DNA from: GCA-003244245 sp050699435
GTDB lineage: Bacteria; Actinomycetota; Actinomycetes; Mycobacteriales; Pseudonocardiaceae
Direction of reading: 5' to 3'
Length of the DNA: 64,000 nt
NCBI GenBank assembly: GCA_050699435.1
Contig: JBOHGM010000002.1
Location: 58,592-122,591, forward strand
Part shown: in pieces, positions 25,679 through 34,689 of the stretch
How positions within the stretch are numbered: the first letter of the stretch is position 1
How the letters are laid out: each line of letters begins with the position of its first letter
The notes under the pieces: model-generated
Database searches by the model: none
What the model was told of the DNA's origin: nothing
What the model saw: only the letters and a program-made list of their open reading frames with translations
Made by a program: the position numbers and the translations under genes

Positions 25679-26467
25679 CCGCTCGCAGAGCTCGCTGGCA
25701 ATCTCCACCCCGACCTCGCGCACCGCGGCCCGATCATCTCCCACCGCGGCCACCCGGTCCCGAATCGCATCGGGGATAGTGCAGCCGGACAGATCCGCCA
25801 TCTTCTGAATGCCGCTCAACGCAGTGATCGGCATTACCCCAGGCAGGATTGGCGCGGCCGCCACATCGGGGCCGGCGGCGGTCACCCGGTCCCGCAGCCG
25901 CAGGTAGTCCTCAGGGCGGAAGAACATCTGGGTGATCGCGAATCGGGCGCCTGCCCGCAGCTTGCCCACCAGGAAGCGGACGTCGGCTTCGTCGTCGAGC
26001 GAGCGGGGATGGCGCTCCGGGAACGCGGCCACGCCGACGCAGAAGTCACCCAGCGAGCGGATTAGCCCGACCAGCTCCTCGGCGTAGCGCAGGCCCTGCG
26101 GGTGCGCCACCCAGTCACCGAGCGGGTCCCCCGGCGGGTCACCACGCAGCGCCAGTACATTGGGGATCCCGGCGGCGGCATAGCTGCCGATCACGTGCCG
26201 GAGTTCGGCCACCGAGTGGTTCACCGCAGTGAGGTGCGCCATCGGGACCAGGGTGGTCTCCTGCGCGATGCGGCCGGTGATCCGCACCGTGCGGTCCCGG
26301 CTGGAGCCTCCAGCCCCGTAGGTCACGGACAGGAACGCCGGGTCGAGCGGCTCGAACTCGCGCACCGCGTGCCACAGCTGACGCTCGCCGGCGTCGTCCT
26401 TGGGCGGGAAGAACTCTACGGAGAACACCGGGCGGTCGCCTCCGACCCGATCGATGACGGCCGTCAT
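25550..26467 (-). CDS. metF: Methylenetetrahydrofolate reductase
   Basis: 305-residue FAD enzyme reducing 5,10-methylene-THF to 5-methyl-THF for methionine synthesis. Family motifs are FSVEFFPPKDDAGER, LSVTYGAGGSSRDRT, HLTAVNHS, NVLALRGDPP and FAITQMFFRPEDYLRL. The ATG at 26467 gives the usual N-terminus; 27 upstream codons do not. It is divergent from idsA, as the metF-like Rv2172c is next to idsA2 in M. tuberculosis. Its 3' end overlaps the carotenoid gene. Confidence 0.93.
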   Translation of the reverse strand: MTAVIDRVGGDRPVFSVEFFPPKDDAGERQLWHAVREFEPLDPAFLSVTYGAGGSSRDRTVRITGRIAQETTLVPMAHLTAVNHSVAELRHVIGSYAAAGIPNVLALRGDPPGDPLGDWVAHPQGLRYAEELVGLIRSLGDFCVGVAAFPERHPRSLDDEADVRFLVGKLRAGARFAITQMFFRPEDYLRLRDRVTAAGPDVAAAPILPGVMPITALSGIQKMADLSGCTIPDAIRDRVAAVGDDRAAVREVGVEIASELCERLLAEGAPGLHFYTLNRSGSTRAVLARLGMLPSHSITTAGRST

Positions 26468-26602
26468 GCTCCGCAGCCTAGGCCGTGTGGTGGGCGCAGC
26501 GAGAGCAGCGGGGTGAACCAGGACACTGAGATGGCCGAACCTGGACATGTGTCGGTGAGCAGCGTGGCGATATCACCCTTATCGTCAGGACTGGGAGGTT
26601 TC

Positions 26603-27757
26603 ATGAGGCAGCTGTACGCCACGCCACGAACGCGGACCCGGACGGCGGCCCGCCTGGCCGACGGGCGGCAGGTGCCTCAGCTCGATGAGGACCTCCCCGC
26701 CGAGGTGCATCGCGAGCTGGCCGCGTTCCTCGCGGACAAAACTGATGAGGCCGGGCAGGTGGATCCGCGGTTCGTCGCCCTGGTCGACTCGCTGACCGAC
26801 TTCGTGCTCGGCGGCGGCAAGCGGCTCCGCCCGACCTTTGCCTGGTGGGGCTGGCGGGGAGCAGGCGGCTCGCCGGACGGGCCGGAGGCACGGGCGGTGC
26901 TGCGCGCGGTGAGTTCTCTGGAGCTGGTGCACGCCTGCGCTTTGGTGCACGACGACCTGATGGACGACTCCACCACCCGGCGGGGCACGCCGACCGTGCA
27001 CGTCAACTTCGCCGCCCGGCATCGGAGCGCCGGATTGCTCGGCACGCCGGAGCGGTTCGGCTCAGCCGTCGCCATCCTGCTCGGTGACATCGCGCTGGCC
27101 TGGGCCGACGACATGCTGCGTGGGGCGGGTCTGTGGCCGGATCAGCTGCGCCGGGCGCACACCGTCTGGCAGGCGATGCGCACCGAGCTGCTCGCCGGGC
27201 AGTATCTCGACGTGCTGACCCAGGCCAGCGGTGACGAGGCACCCGAGGCCGCGTTGCGGATCGACCGATACAAGACCGCGGCCTATACCGTGGAGCGCCC
27301 GCTGCACCTGGGTGCCGCGATCGGAGCAGCACACCCCGCGCTGGTGGACGCCTACCGCCGGTTCGGTGCCGATATCGGGGTCGCCTTCCAGCTACGTGAC
27401 GACCTGCTGGGGATGTTCGGTGACCCCGAGGTCACCGGCAAGCCCGCGGGCGACGATCTGCGCGAGGGCAAGCGGACGCTGCTGCTGGCTTACGGCCTGC
27501 GCACCGCCGATGAACAGCACCGCACGGCGGCCGCCACCCTGCTGCGCAGCGCGATCGGGGATCCGTTCGTGGCGCAGAGCACTGTGGCTGCGGTCCGCGA
27601 GCTGCTGGTCGACCTGGGAGCGGTGGCCGAGATCGAGCGCCGCATCACCGAGCTCACCGACTCCGCACTCACCAGCCTGCACGCTGCCGAACTGGCCGAA
27701 CCAGCCGTCACCCGGCTGACTGAGCTAGCGACCCAAGCCACCCGAAGAACCTGGTAA
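26603..27757 (+). CDS. idsA: Polyprenyl diphosphate synthase (geranylgeranyl diphosphate type)
   Basis: 384 residues. The first aspartate-rich motif is DDLMDDSTTRRG and the second is FQLRDDLLGMFGD, both with their DDxxD-type metal ligands; GGGKRLRP binds the allylic substrate. It condenses isopentenyl diphosphate to a C20 or similar prenyl diphosphate. The ATG at 26603 has GGGAGG upstream. Following genes crtI and crtB point to supply of GGPP for carotenoids; synteny matches idsA2 (Rv2173). Confidence 0.9.
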   Translation: MRQLYATPRTRTRTAARLADGRQVPQLDEDLPAEVHRELAAFLADKTDEAGQVDPRFVALVDSLTDFVLGGGKRLRPTFAWWGWRGAGGSPDGPEARAVLRAVSSLELVHACALVHDDLMDDSTTRRGTPTVHVNFAARHRSAGLLGTPERFGSAVAILLGDIALAWADDMLRGAGLWPDQLRRAHTVWQAMRTELLAGQYLDVLTQASGDEAPEAALRIDRYKTAAYTVERPLHLGAAIGAAHPALVDAYRRFGADIGVAFQLRDDLLGMFGDPEVTGKPAGDDLREGKRTLLLAYGLRTADEQHRTAAATLLRSAIGDPFVAQSTVAAVRELLVDLGAVAEIERRITELTDSALTSLHAAELAEPAVTRLTELATQATRRTW

Positions 27758-27809
27758 TGGCAGTGGGTGCGGCAACACCGTCAGCCCCTTCCGGGTAGCC
27801 TCGCGCACC

Positions 27810-29336
27810 GTGCGCACCGTGCCGGGACCCACCGACGATGTGGTAGTCGTCGGAGCCGGGCTGGCCGGGTTGTCCGCGACACTGCACCTGCTCGGGGCCG
27901 GTCGGCGGGTCACCGTGCTGGAAGCCCAGCCCCACCCGGGCGGCAGAGCCGGGCGGATGGATCTCGCCGGCTACCGCGCGGACACCGGCCCGACCGTGCT
28001 CACCATGCCAGAACTGGTCGACGAAGCACTGGCCGCAGTGGGTGATTCGGCCGCGCAGCGGCTCGACCTGGTGCCGCTGCACCCTGCTTATCGGGCCCGT
28101 TTCGCCGACGGTTCGGTGATCGACGTGCACACCGAGGCCGAGGCGATGGAGGCCGAGGTCCGCGCAGTCGCCGGACCGCGGGAGGCGGACGGCTACCGGC
28201 GGTTGCGGAGCTGGCTGACCCGGCTCTACCAGGTGGAGATCGGCCGTTTCATCGGCGGCAACTTCGACTCCCCGCTCGACCTCGTGGCCGGCCGGGAGGC
28301 GATCCGCGACCTGGCCTCGCTGGCCGCACTGGGTGGTTTCGGTCGGCTCGGCCGGCAGGTCGCCCGGTTCGTGCGCGACGAGCGGCTGCAACGACTCTTC
28401 TCCTTCCAGTCGCTGTATGCCGGGGTACCGCCGCAACACGCCCTGGGTGCCTACGCGGTGATCGCCTACATGGACACCGTGGCCGGTGTCTGGTTCCCCC
28501 GCGGCGGGATGCGGGCGCTGCCCCAGGCGCTGGCCGACGCCGCCACCGCCGCGGGCGCACAGTTCCGTTACCGGACTACGGTGAGCGCTCTGGAGCACTC
28601 CGGGGATCGAGTCACCGCGGTGCTCACCACCGACGGTGAACGCGTCCCCGCCGACGCGGTGGTGCTCACTCCCGACCTGCCAGTGGTGCACCGCCTACTC
28701 GGCCGGGCTCCGCGACGACCGATGCCGCTGCGCTGGTCGCCTTCGGCTGTGGTGCTGCACGCAGGGGTGCGCCCGGGTAGTGGCCCTGGCTGGCAGGGAC
28801 TGTCGCATCACACGATCCTGTTCGGGACGCAGTGGGAGCGCACCTTCGACGAGATCATCTATCGCGGGTGCCTGATGAGCGATCCTTCCCTGCTGCTCAC
28901 CCGACCCACCGCCACCGACCCGACGCTGGCACCTGACCGACGCGAGCTGCTCTACGTCCTCGCGCCGTGCCCGAACCTGCGCACCGCCCCGCTGGACTGG
29001 GCCACCCTGGGGCCCGCCTACCGTGACGAGCTGGTCCGCACCCTGGAGCTGCGGGGAATCACCGATCTCGGTGAGTGCATCGAGGTCGAGCAGCTGGTGA
29101 CCCCCGCGGACTGGGCGGCCCAGGGGCTGGCCGTCGGGACACCGTTCTCCGCAGCGCACACCTTCGCCCAAACCGGGCCGTTCCGGCCGTCCAATCTGGT
29201 CCGCGGGCGGGTCAACGTGGTACTCGCCGGCTGCGGGACCACCCCGGGCGTGGGGGTCCCCACCGCACTTATCTCCGGCAAGCTCGCCGCGGCCCGAATC
29301 GCCGGGGCTGCTCGGCGCGCCGTGGTGAGCGGCTGA
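27810..29336 (+). CDS. crtI: Phytoene desaturase family oxidoreductase
   Basis: 508 residues with the FAD-binding DDVVVVGAGLAGLSATLHLL and HPGGRAGRMD segments and the CrtI C-terminal signature GVGVPTALISGKLAA. It introduces double bases into phytoene to give coloured carotenes. A GTG at 27810 or 27819 could start it; 27810 is kept. It lies 52 bp after idsA and is followed by mptA and crtB, forming one direction-consistent unit. Confidence 0.88.
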   Translation: MRTVPGPTDDVVVVGAGLAGLSATLHLLGAGRRVTVLEAQPHPGGRAGRMDLAGYRADTGPTVLTMPELVDEALAAVGDSAAQRLDLVPLHPAYRARFADGSVIDVHTEAEAMEAEVRAVAGPREADGYRRLRSWLTRLYQVEIGRFIGGNFDSPLDLVAGREAIRDLASLAALGGFGRLGRQVARFVRDERLQRLFSFQSLYAGVPPQHALGAYAVIAYMDTVAGVWFPRGGMRALPQALADAATAAGAQFRYRTTVSALEHSGDRVTAVLTTDGERVPADAVVLTPDLPVVHRLLGRAPRRPMPLRWSPSAVVLHAGVRPGSGPGWQGLSHHTILFGTQWERTFDEIIYRGCLMSDPSLLLTRPTATDPTLAPDRRELLYVLAPCPNLRTAPLDWATLGPAYRDELVRTLELRGITDLGECIEVEQLVTPADWAAQGLAVGTPFSAAHTFAQTGPFRPSNLVRGRVNVVLAGCGTTPGVGVPTALISGKLAAARIAGAARRAVVSG

Positions 29337-29417
29337 ATCAAACCGGTTACCACTCAATCACGACCCGGCCACAGATGTGGGTCCGCTGCCAGCCGCTGTG
29401 GGAGCATACGGGCCGCC

Positions 29418-31013
29418 ATGACGTCAACCTCTTCGCCTCCTGCCACCACGCCGGACACCGCACCCTTCGACCCTGATCTTGCGGTCAGCAGGCAGCGCGA
29501 GGAGGATGTGCTACTACTCGACCGGCTGCGTCCCCGGTGGCTGCTGTCGGGCACGGTGGTGCTCGGCCTCTGTGGTTCCGTGCTGTTGGCCACCATGGCT
29601 GTGGGGGCGGGCGGCATCCTCATCACCGACCCGCTGATCACCGGTGGGCCACTGTCCTGGATCCGTTACGGGCACGGACGTGACCTCGCCACCATGGCGC
29701 TGTACCTGGGCGTGGGGATGGTGGTGTGGGCCTGGGTGCGCCTCGGGCGCGACGTGCTGGCGGGCACCGCCACCGCCCGCCACGTACTGGTCGCCAGCGC
29801 GACGTGGACTGCACCCATGCTGTTCTCACCACCGCTGTTCACCCGGGACGTCTACAGCTACCTCGCGCAGGGCGCGCTGGCGCTGCGCGGGCTGGACCCG
29901 TACGAGGTCGGGCCCTCGGAGCTGCCGCCGGGACCGGTCGCGGACAATGTGCACTACGTCTGGCAGACCACCCCGGCCCCCTACGGCCCGGCGTTCATCC
30001 ACCTAGCCAAGATCATGAGCTGGCTGACCGCTGAGGACGCCATCGTCGGCGTGATCGGAATGCGGCTGGTGCTGCTGGTCGGCTTGGGTCTGCTCGTCTT
30101 CGTGCTGCCCCGGCTGGCCGACGAACTCGGCGGCAAGCGCACCGTCGCGCTGTGGCTGGTGGTCGCCAACCCGATGACGGTCGTGCATCTGGTGGGCGGA
30201 CCGCACAACGACCTGCTGATGATCGGCCTGCTGGCCGCGGGCACCCTGCTGGTGCTGCAGCGCAGGCACGTCGCGGGCATCGCGCTGGTCACCGCGGCGA
30301 TGGCGGTGAAGGCGTCGGCCGGGATCGCGTTGCCGTTCCTGGTCTGGATCTGGGCCGCCCGGCTCCCCGGGAGCCGGGGAACGCAGCTGGTCAAGGCGGG
30401 CGTTGCCGCTCTGGCGGTATTCGGCTCCGTGTTCACCGGCCTCACCCTGCTGGCCGGAGTCGGCCTGGGGTGGATCCCCGCGCTGGACGCGCCCTCGCTG
30501 ATCGTCAACTGGATGTCACTGCCCACCGGCGCAGGCCAGCTTGCCCACTTCGTGAGCTCACCGTTGCACGATATGAGTTATCAGCCGTTCATCGACGTCG
30601 TCCGGCTGTTCGGCGCCGGATTGTTCCTGGCCATCCTCGCCTGGCAGTGGTGGCTGGCCAGGGACGGCGGTACCGACGCGGTGCGCCGCGCCGCCATCGT
30701 GCTGCTGTGCTCCGCGGTACTGGCGCCGGCCACGTTGCCCTGGTACCTCACCTGGGGTCTGGTTCTCGGCGCGGCAATCGCCTGGCGGCCACGGCCGCTC
30801 GCCATGGTGGTGGCAGCCTCCACCTGGCTGGTGCTGTGCACCTACCCCACTGGGGAGAGCGGGCTGACGTCCTGGCCCTACCTGATCGGGACGCTGGCGG
30901 TCTCGCTGGTCGCGGCCGCTTCGCTGCTGCACCGCGACCCATTGCGGCTGCGCGGCGGCAAGCACCCCGCCAGCGCGCCGCAGCCCGACCCGTCAGCTGT
31001 CCGGACCGCATGA
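29418..31013 (+). CDS. mptA: Polyprenol-phosphate-mannose alpha-1,6-mannosyltransferase (MptA/MptB family)
   Basis: 531-residue GT-C membrane glycosyltransferase with about 12 hydrophobic segments. The first extracytoplasmic loop has the acidic FTRDVYSYLAQGALA motif, and GGPHNDLLMIGLLAAG is another family signature. It elongates the alpha-1,6-mannan core of lipomannan and lipoarabinomannan using polyprenyl-phosphomannose outside the membrane. Position next to idsA and near Rv2175c-like and pknL matches mptA (Rv2174), but sequence alone does not separate MptA from MptB. Its TGA overlaps the crtB ATG. Confidence 0.82.
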   Translation: MTSTSSPPATTPDTAPFDPDLAVSRQREEDVLLLDRLRPRWLLSGTVVLGLCGSVLLATMAVGAGGILITDPLITGGPLSWIRYGHGRDLATMALYLGVGMVVWAWVRLGRDVLAGTATARHVLVASATWTAPMLFSPPLFTRDVYSYLAQGALALRGLDPYEVGPSELPPGPVADNVHYVWQTTPAPYGPAFIHLAKIMSWLTAEDAIVGVIGMRLVLLVGLGLLVFVLPRLADELGGKRTVALWLVVANPMTVVHLVGGPHNDLLMIGLLAAGTLLVLQRRHVAGIALVTAAMAVKASAGIALPFLVWIWAARLPGSRGTQLVKAGVAALAVFGSVFTGLTLLAGVGLGWIPALDAPSLIVNWMSLPTGAGQLAHFVSSPLHDMSYQPFIDVVRLFGAGLFLAILAWQWWLARDGGTDAVRRAAIVLLCSAVLAPATLPWYLTWGLVLGAAIAWRPRPLAMVVAASTWLVLCTYPTGESGLTSWPYLIGTLAVSLVAAASLLHRDPLRLRGGKHPASAPQPDPSAVRTA

Positions 31014-31975
31014 GCCGCGAACTGGACGCGGCCGGTATCACCGAGCCCGCGCTGCGCGCCTCCTACACTCGCTGCCGGGAGCTGAACGCGGCGCACGGCC
31101 GCACCTACTTCCTGGCCACCCGGCTACTGCCGCCGGCGAGCCGACCTGCGATCCATGCGCTGTACGGGCTGGCCCGCTACGCCGACGAGATCGTCGACGA
31201 CCTCTCCGACACCCGGCCATGGCCGCAGCGGCTCGCGGAACTGGACGCGCTGAGCGACGAACTGCGCGAAGGGCTCGCGCGGGGTCGCTGCCAGCATCCG
31301 ATACTGGCCGCGTCGGTGCACACCGCGGTCCGCTATCGGATCGACCCGCAGCACTTCATCGACTTCATGGCCGCCATGCGGATGGACCGCCCGGTGGAGC
31401 AGGGCGGGGTGAGCGGCTACCAGACGTTCGAAGAACTGGCCCGCTACGTGCACGGCTCGGCGGCCGTCATCGGGTTGCAGGTGCTGCCTGTGCTGGGCAC
31501 CGTGGTCCCCCGGGAGCAGGCCGAGCCACCCGCCGCCGCGCTGGGTATCGCCTTCCAGATCACCAACTTCCTCCGCGACGTCGGCGAGGACCTTGATCGG
31601 GGGCGGGTGTATCTGCCCGCAGAGGAACTGGCCGCCTTCGGGGTGGACCGCGCCCTGCTGGGCTGGTGCCGCAGAAACCGACGGTCCGATCGACGGGTGC
31701 GCGCCGCGTTGGCTTACCTGGTCGCCCACACCCGGGCGATCTACCGCCGGGCCGCGCCGGGCATTCCCATGCTGGCCCCGGTGTCGCGGGCCTGCGTGGC
31801 CACCGCGTACACCCTCTACGGCGGCATCCTGGACGAGATCGAAGCCGCTGGATACGACGTGCTGACCCGCCGGGTGATCGTGCCACGGCGGCGTCGGCTC
31901 GCGGTCGCGCTGCCTGGGCTGAGCCGCACGCTCGTCGCGCGAGCAGCGCAGCGACAATCGCCCGCAGCAAGATAA
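31010..31975 (+). CDS. crtB: Phytoene synthase
   Basis: 321 residues of the squalene/phytoene synthase family, joining two GGPP to phytoene. The aspartate-rich motifs are YADEIVDDLSD and the second one NFLRDVGEDLDRGRVYLP; the RTYFLATRLLPP substrate helix is also visible. The ATG overlaps the mptA stop as ATGA, so a cell-envelope mannosyltransferase and a carotenoid enzyme are translationally coupled. Confidence 0.92.
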   Translation: MSRELDAAGITEPALRASYTRCRELNAAHGRTYFLATRLLPPASRPAIHALYGLARYADEIVDDLSDTRPWPQRLAELDALSDELREGLARGRCQHPILAASVHTAVRYRIDPQHFIDFMAAMRMDRPVEQGGVSGYQTFEELARYVHGSAAVIGLQVLPVLGTVVPREQAEPPAAALGIAFQITNFLRDVGEDLDRGRVYLPAEELAAFGVDRALLGWCRRNRRSDRRVRAALAYLVAHTRAIYRRAAPGIPMLAPVSRACVATAYTLYGGILDEIEAAGYDVLTRRVIVPRRRRLAVALPGLSRTLVARAAQRQSPAAR

Positions 31976-32070
31976 GGTGCCACCACGATGCGGCGGTCAG
32001 CTCGGTAGCAGCGGGCTGGGGTTGCCGTGCCAGGACAGCCGCCTTCGCTCCGGCCCGCCGTGATCGCCGA

Positions 32071-33033
32071 TCACTCAACTCCTCTGTTCATTTTAATCAC
32101 ATTGGAGACCAATTCTCGAGGCTCTTCGAAGTAGTCCATCACGATAATTCCGACCCGCCCTTTTAGGAATCCCGCAAGATAGTCGTTTATGCGCGGGTTT
32201 ATCCTTTTTGAATAGCCACGCGCCCTCAGGTTGACAGCGCTGGAAAACGTAATGTACAAGTCTCTGGGATCGCCGCGTCTTGCTTGCTCTATATGGGCGA
32301 TGACGAAGTTGTACTTGTTGTCTTCCCCAGGATCCTGATAACGATCTTCGACATTGTAGATCGGAGTTGTCGCACTTCTGAAGCACTGGTTTTCCGGCCA
32401 ATAGGTAAGGTCTAGTCCAACGCCGTCCTGGTTGCATTCGAATCTGCGCAGCAAAACGATCTTACCACGAACTTCTCCTAATGTTGTTTCAGATGTGAGT
32501 GCAAGATTGGTACCTACAGAGCCGCTGCCAGGAAGGGGAGGGGCGAAATTGTAGAGTAGCGAAGAATTCTCGATATGCTGCCACGTCCTCGCTGCGAATG
32601 CGTCCTCAAACGAGCTCGATCGGATCACCCAGTTCGCCGGGTCTCCTCTGAATTTTCCCAATCCTGCGGAAGGGGCGAATCTGCCGAGGATGCTATCGAA
32701 GCGACCCTCGTTCTTGACTGACATTAAGATAGCTTCGGAAGGATACTTTTTAAGGAAGTTGGAGCAGATGGCCAGAACATCTGCATAATTCTTTCCCATG
32801 TGCACAACATCGTGATGGACGAAAACGTTATTCTGGTAGTGCGCAAGTCTGATGTCGAGAAAGCGTATCCCTGCATTCAGCTGGTCGGAGAGATCCAGAT
32901 CTTGGGTCTTGGCAAATCCGAGGGGACCGTAAACGGAGCAAGAATTATGGGTTCCAGGAATGCTCAGCATCGTCACTGGAGCCTCATCGGGAATGTCACG
33001 CATCCAGCACGTGTGAGAAATGAGCTCGCCCAT
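32071..33033 (-). CDS. Phosphatidylinositol-specific phospholipase C-like protein
   Basis: About 320 residues with the PI-PLC X pattern: SIPGTHNSCSV (first catalytic His), RFLDIRLA (Arg/Asp) and VFVHHDVVHMG (second His), followed by SVKNEGRF. It would cleave phosphatidylinositol. I see no signal peptide from either plausible start; the ATG at 33033 has GAGGAG 4 bases upstream, and ATG 33045 is the alternative. Base composition is visibly richer in A+T than all neighbours, with AT-ending codons, a sign of recent transfer from a lower-GC source. Confidence 0.8.
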   Translation of the reverse strand: MGELISHTCWMRDIPDEAPVTMLSIPGTHNSCSVYGPLGFAKTQDLDLSDQLNAGIRFLDIRLAHYQNNVFVHHDVVHMGKNYADVLAICSNFLKKYPSEAILMSVKNEGRFDSILGRFAPSAGLGKFRGDPANWVIRSSSFEDAFAARTWQHIENSSLLYNFAPPLPGSGSVGTNLALTSETTLGEVRGKIVLLRRFECNQDGVGLDLTYWPENQCFRSATTPIYNVEDRYQDPGEDNKYNFVIAHIEQARRGDPRDLYITFSSAVNLRARGYSKRINPRINDYLAGFLKGRVGIIVMDYFEEPRELVSNVIKMNRGVE

Positions 33034-33348
33034 CATACTCCTCATCGACGTCTGCCTTCGGGCGCCGCCCGCCCATCCTACCTGCGAGCGGCCACGCCGC
33101 AGGGCACACCCCGTCACCTCGTCCCGGCGGATCCCCCAGGGCGGGTCGGCCGGAAAGGGCGCCACCTCGCGCGTGCGCGTCGGCACGCTCACCGACTCCA
33201 GCTCCGCGCTACCCGCTACGCGTACCAGGCTGGCCATGCCGATCAGAGACCGAACCGGGCAGACCCGCCATCCGAAGGTGAGCTGGAGGAGGCGACGGTC
33301 GCGATCGCGGGCGATTGCCGCCGGATGTCGATGGGAAGGGTAGACGAC
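33034..33348. other. Intergenic region between PI-PLC and DUF1059, no gene seen
   Basis: High-GC spacer between divergent genes. The last 60 or so bases before the DUF1059 start resemble the DNA upstream of the second DUF1059 copy at 47456-47520. The minus strand is open for more than 100 codons in frame with the phospholipase, but this peptide looks non-coding. Confidence 0.5.
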
Positions 33349-33525
33349 ATGCACGAGTTCCAGTGCGGTCACCAGGAGTGCGGTAGACGGATTACAGCGT
33401 CCGACAAGGACTATCTGATGCACCAGGTAGCGGAGCACTTGAGGGAGGTGCACAACGTCAACCAGGTCACCGAGGCATTGATGAACTACCTCGAGGCGAC
33501 GTGCGTGACGACGCGGCAGCCATGA
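33349..33525 (+). CDS. DUF1059-like small protein, copy 1
   Basis: 58 residues starting MHEFQCGHQECGRR and ending CVTTRQP. Two early cysteine positions (C6, C11) and the DKDYLMHQVAEHL helix match short DUF1059 proteins. A near-identical paralogue lies on the other strand at 47279-47455 and is also preceded by the same upstream sequence. Its 3' end overlaps the convergent XRE gene by 59 bp. Function unknown; it may bind metal through the cysteines and histidines. Confidence 0.8.
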   Translation: MHEFQCGHQECGRRITASDKDYLMHQVAEHLREVHNVNQVTEALMNYLEATCVTTRQP

Positions 33526-34684
33526 CTGTCAGGGCTGAACGGTGCCACCGATGTCTCTGGTCCATTTGGCGCTGAGCCTCGTTGAGGTCGCCAAGCTGTC
33601 GCATGCATCGCGCAGCTTCACTGGCCAATGACGCCTCATCGAATCCGCTGATCCAGGGCGAGGGCTCCTCGGTCGGCGTATCACCGAGAGCCTGCTCTGC
33701 CTGTACGAGCAGCCGAACACACTCATCGGGCTCCCGGAGCGCTGCAAAGCCGCGTGCATGCATGGCGAGCAGACGAGCCTCGAGTTCGGGCTGCGGCGGA
33801 CCATCCTTGAGCGCCAACCGACCGCGAGAGGCAAACTGCACGGCCTCGGTCGGCTGGTCGAGATGGTGGGCCAGGTGACTCAGGCTGGCGAGGACATGCG
33901 CGCCGAGCTGCCGGTCGCCACCGACCTGCACCAGGTAGTGGGCGCGGCTGAAGTGGCGCTTCGCAGCCTGGTCGTGACCGGCGTCGTGGGCCATCCAGTC
34001 AGCCATTTCGGTCAGGGCCGCGGCACCGTTGAAGGCGAGCTGATCGTCGAGGACGTACTCGCTGCCGAAGAGGCGAGGTGCTACCTCGGTGTGCAGATAC
34101 TTGACGACCGTGGCGTAGAGATGTCCGCCGCCGACCTGCTTGTCAGCGGCTCGGAACGCCTGCATCGCGGATGCGTCGCTGCCCCCATGCAGCACTGCGC
34201 CGTTGCCCATAGCCACGAGGCCGGACGGGCTAGTCGGCAATGCGACCGACAGCTGAGCCGGTATGCAAGGCGGCGGCGGGGTCGCTGGCTCTTGCAGTTG
34301 GAGCGCCGTTCCGCTCGGCAGCCTGAACCATAGGAACTGCGGTGGGATACGCAGGAGCCGCGCCCACTGTACCAGCCGGTCGAGGTCTTTGATCGGTGAG
34401 CCGGTTTCGATGCGGCTGAGTTGCGCCTGCGTGAGGTTCACCCAGCCACCCACGACCTCTTGGGAGATCGGGCGGCCGTGATGGGGATGGTTGCGGTAGG
34501 CGGCGATGACCTTGCCCATGTGCCACGAGGCGAGCGCGTCACGCATCTGGTCGACGGCCCAGAACTCGGGCGGTACGACTGGTGCGGCGAGCATGACGTC
34601 ACGGCGCTTGGCCTGGCAGGCGCCACACTGCACGCCCGTGTTGTCGCGCGCCAAGCGCGATCCACACGAGCGGCAGTAACGCAC
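33467..34684 (-). CDS. Zinc-ribbon plus HTH (XRE) regulator with TPR-like tail, C-terminus truncated
   Basis: About 405 residues starting VRYCRSCGSRLARDN. Order: a zinc ribbon (CRSCG...CGACQAK), a linker, an XRE HTH at about 80-125 (ISQEVVGGWVNLTQAQLSRIE) and a helical-repeat sensor tail. The GTG at 34684 has GAAGGGAT upstream and begins 5 bases after the preceding stop. The final 25 residues (HRWHRSALTVMAAASS) do not resemble the expected TPR end and run into DUF1059 antisense, so the C-terminus looks lost. It is related to the regulator at 35076-35888. Confidence 0.75.
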   Translation of the reverse strand: MRYCRSCGSRLARDNTGVQCGACQAKRRDVMLAAPVVPPEFWAVDQMRDALASWHMGKVIAAYRNHPHHGRPISQEVVGGWVNLTQAQLSRIETGSPIKDLDRLVQWARLLRIPPQFLWFRLPSGTALQLQEPATPPPPCIPAQLSVALPTSPSGLVAMGNGAVLHGGSDASAMQAFRAADKQVGGGHLYATVVKYLHTEVAPRLFGSEYVLDDQLAFNGAAALTEMADWMAHDAGHDQAAKRHFSRAHYLVQVGGDRQLGAHVLASLSHLAHHLDQPTEAVQFASRGRLALKDGPPQPELEARLLAMHARGFAALREPDECVRLLVQAEQALGDTPTEEPSPWISGFDEASLASEAARCMRQLGDLNEAQRQMDQRHRWHRSALTVMAAASSRTSPRGSSSMPR

Positions 34685-34689
34685 AATCT

